NCBI GenBank assembly: GCA_946480125.1
Contig: CAMLIY010000227.1
Location: 1 to 5,280 of the forward strand
Direction of reading: 5' to 3'
Length of the DNA: 5,280 bases
From: an uncultured Asticcacaulis sp.
Lineage (GTDB): Bacteria > Pseudomonadota > Alphaproteobacteria > Caulobacterales > Caulobacteraceae
In this document: piece after piece, positions 5,280 to 5,280 of the stretch
How the letters are laid out: every line of letters starts with the position of its first letter
How positions within the stretch are numbered: the stretch's first letter is position 1
Program-made: the position numbers and the translations under genes
Notes under the pieces: model-generated
What the model was told of the DNA's origin: nothing
The model's database searches: none
Seen by the model: only the letters and a program-made list of their open reading frames with translations

Positions 5280-5280
5280 T

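Noticed and set aside
1..5280. Multi-gene defence, secretion, CRISPR or mobile system
   Set aside because: All five long genes are core families with complete reading frames. There are no transposase or integrase genes, no regularly spaced repeats, and no tRNA or attachment site.

Overview
The window looks like ordinary chromosomal core sequence from an alphaproteobacterium, most likely of the Caulobacterales (Caulobacter, Brevundimonas or Asticcacaulis type). This rests on moderately GC-rich coding sequence, an RpoH closely resembling the caulobacterial one, a GTG-started CheY-like protein with a GPDRRRFNS motif after its receiver domain, and the gene neighbourhood purA / CheY-like regulator / rpoH / rluD. 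From memory, Caulobacter crescentus has a CheY-like c-di-GMP effector (CleD, CC_3100) close to rpoH (CC_3098). The placement is inferred from protein features and recalled gene order, not from a database search.

Layout: two genes run rightward, purA (adenylosuccinate synthetase, best started at a TTG at 36) and a 265-residue receiver-domain protein (1436-2233). The second ends inside a 19-bp perfect hairpin followed by eight T, a strong terminator. Three genes run leftward from the right edge: an ExbD/TolR-type proton-channel subunit (4819-5265), rluD (23S rRNA pseudouridine synthase, 3688-4737) and rpoH (heat-shock sigma factor, 2343-3356). The two groups converge at about 2280. A bidirectional terminator separates exbD from rluD.

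The 331-bp gap between rluD and rpoH is the most unusual non-coding part. It carries a clear intrinsic terminator pointing right, against both flanking genes, with a smaller hairpin and a -10-like box before it; this could be a small RNA of about 70 nt divergent from rpoH. It also carries one of two copies of a 37-nt stem-loop element. The other copy lies just after rpoH. The two copies share conserved blocks, but their 8-bp stems differ by compensatory changes.

The genes are not one pathway: they cover purine synthesis, motility or second-messenger signalling, the heat-shock response, ribosome maturation and TonB-type energy transduction. I see no mobile element, CRISPR array, tRNA or rRNA, and no multi-gene accessory system. 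The best leads are the degenerate CheY-like protein, the orphan terminator and the covarying 3'-UTR element.
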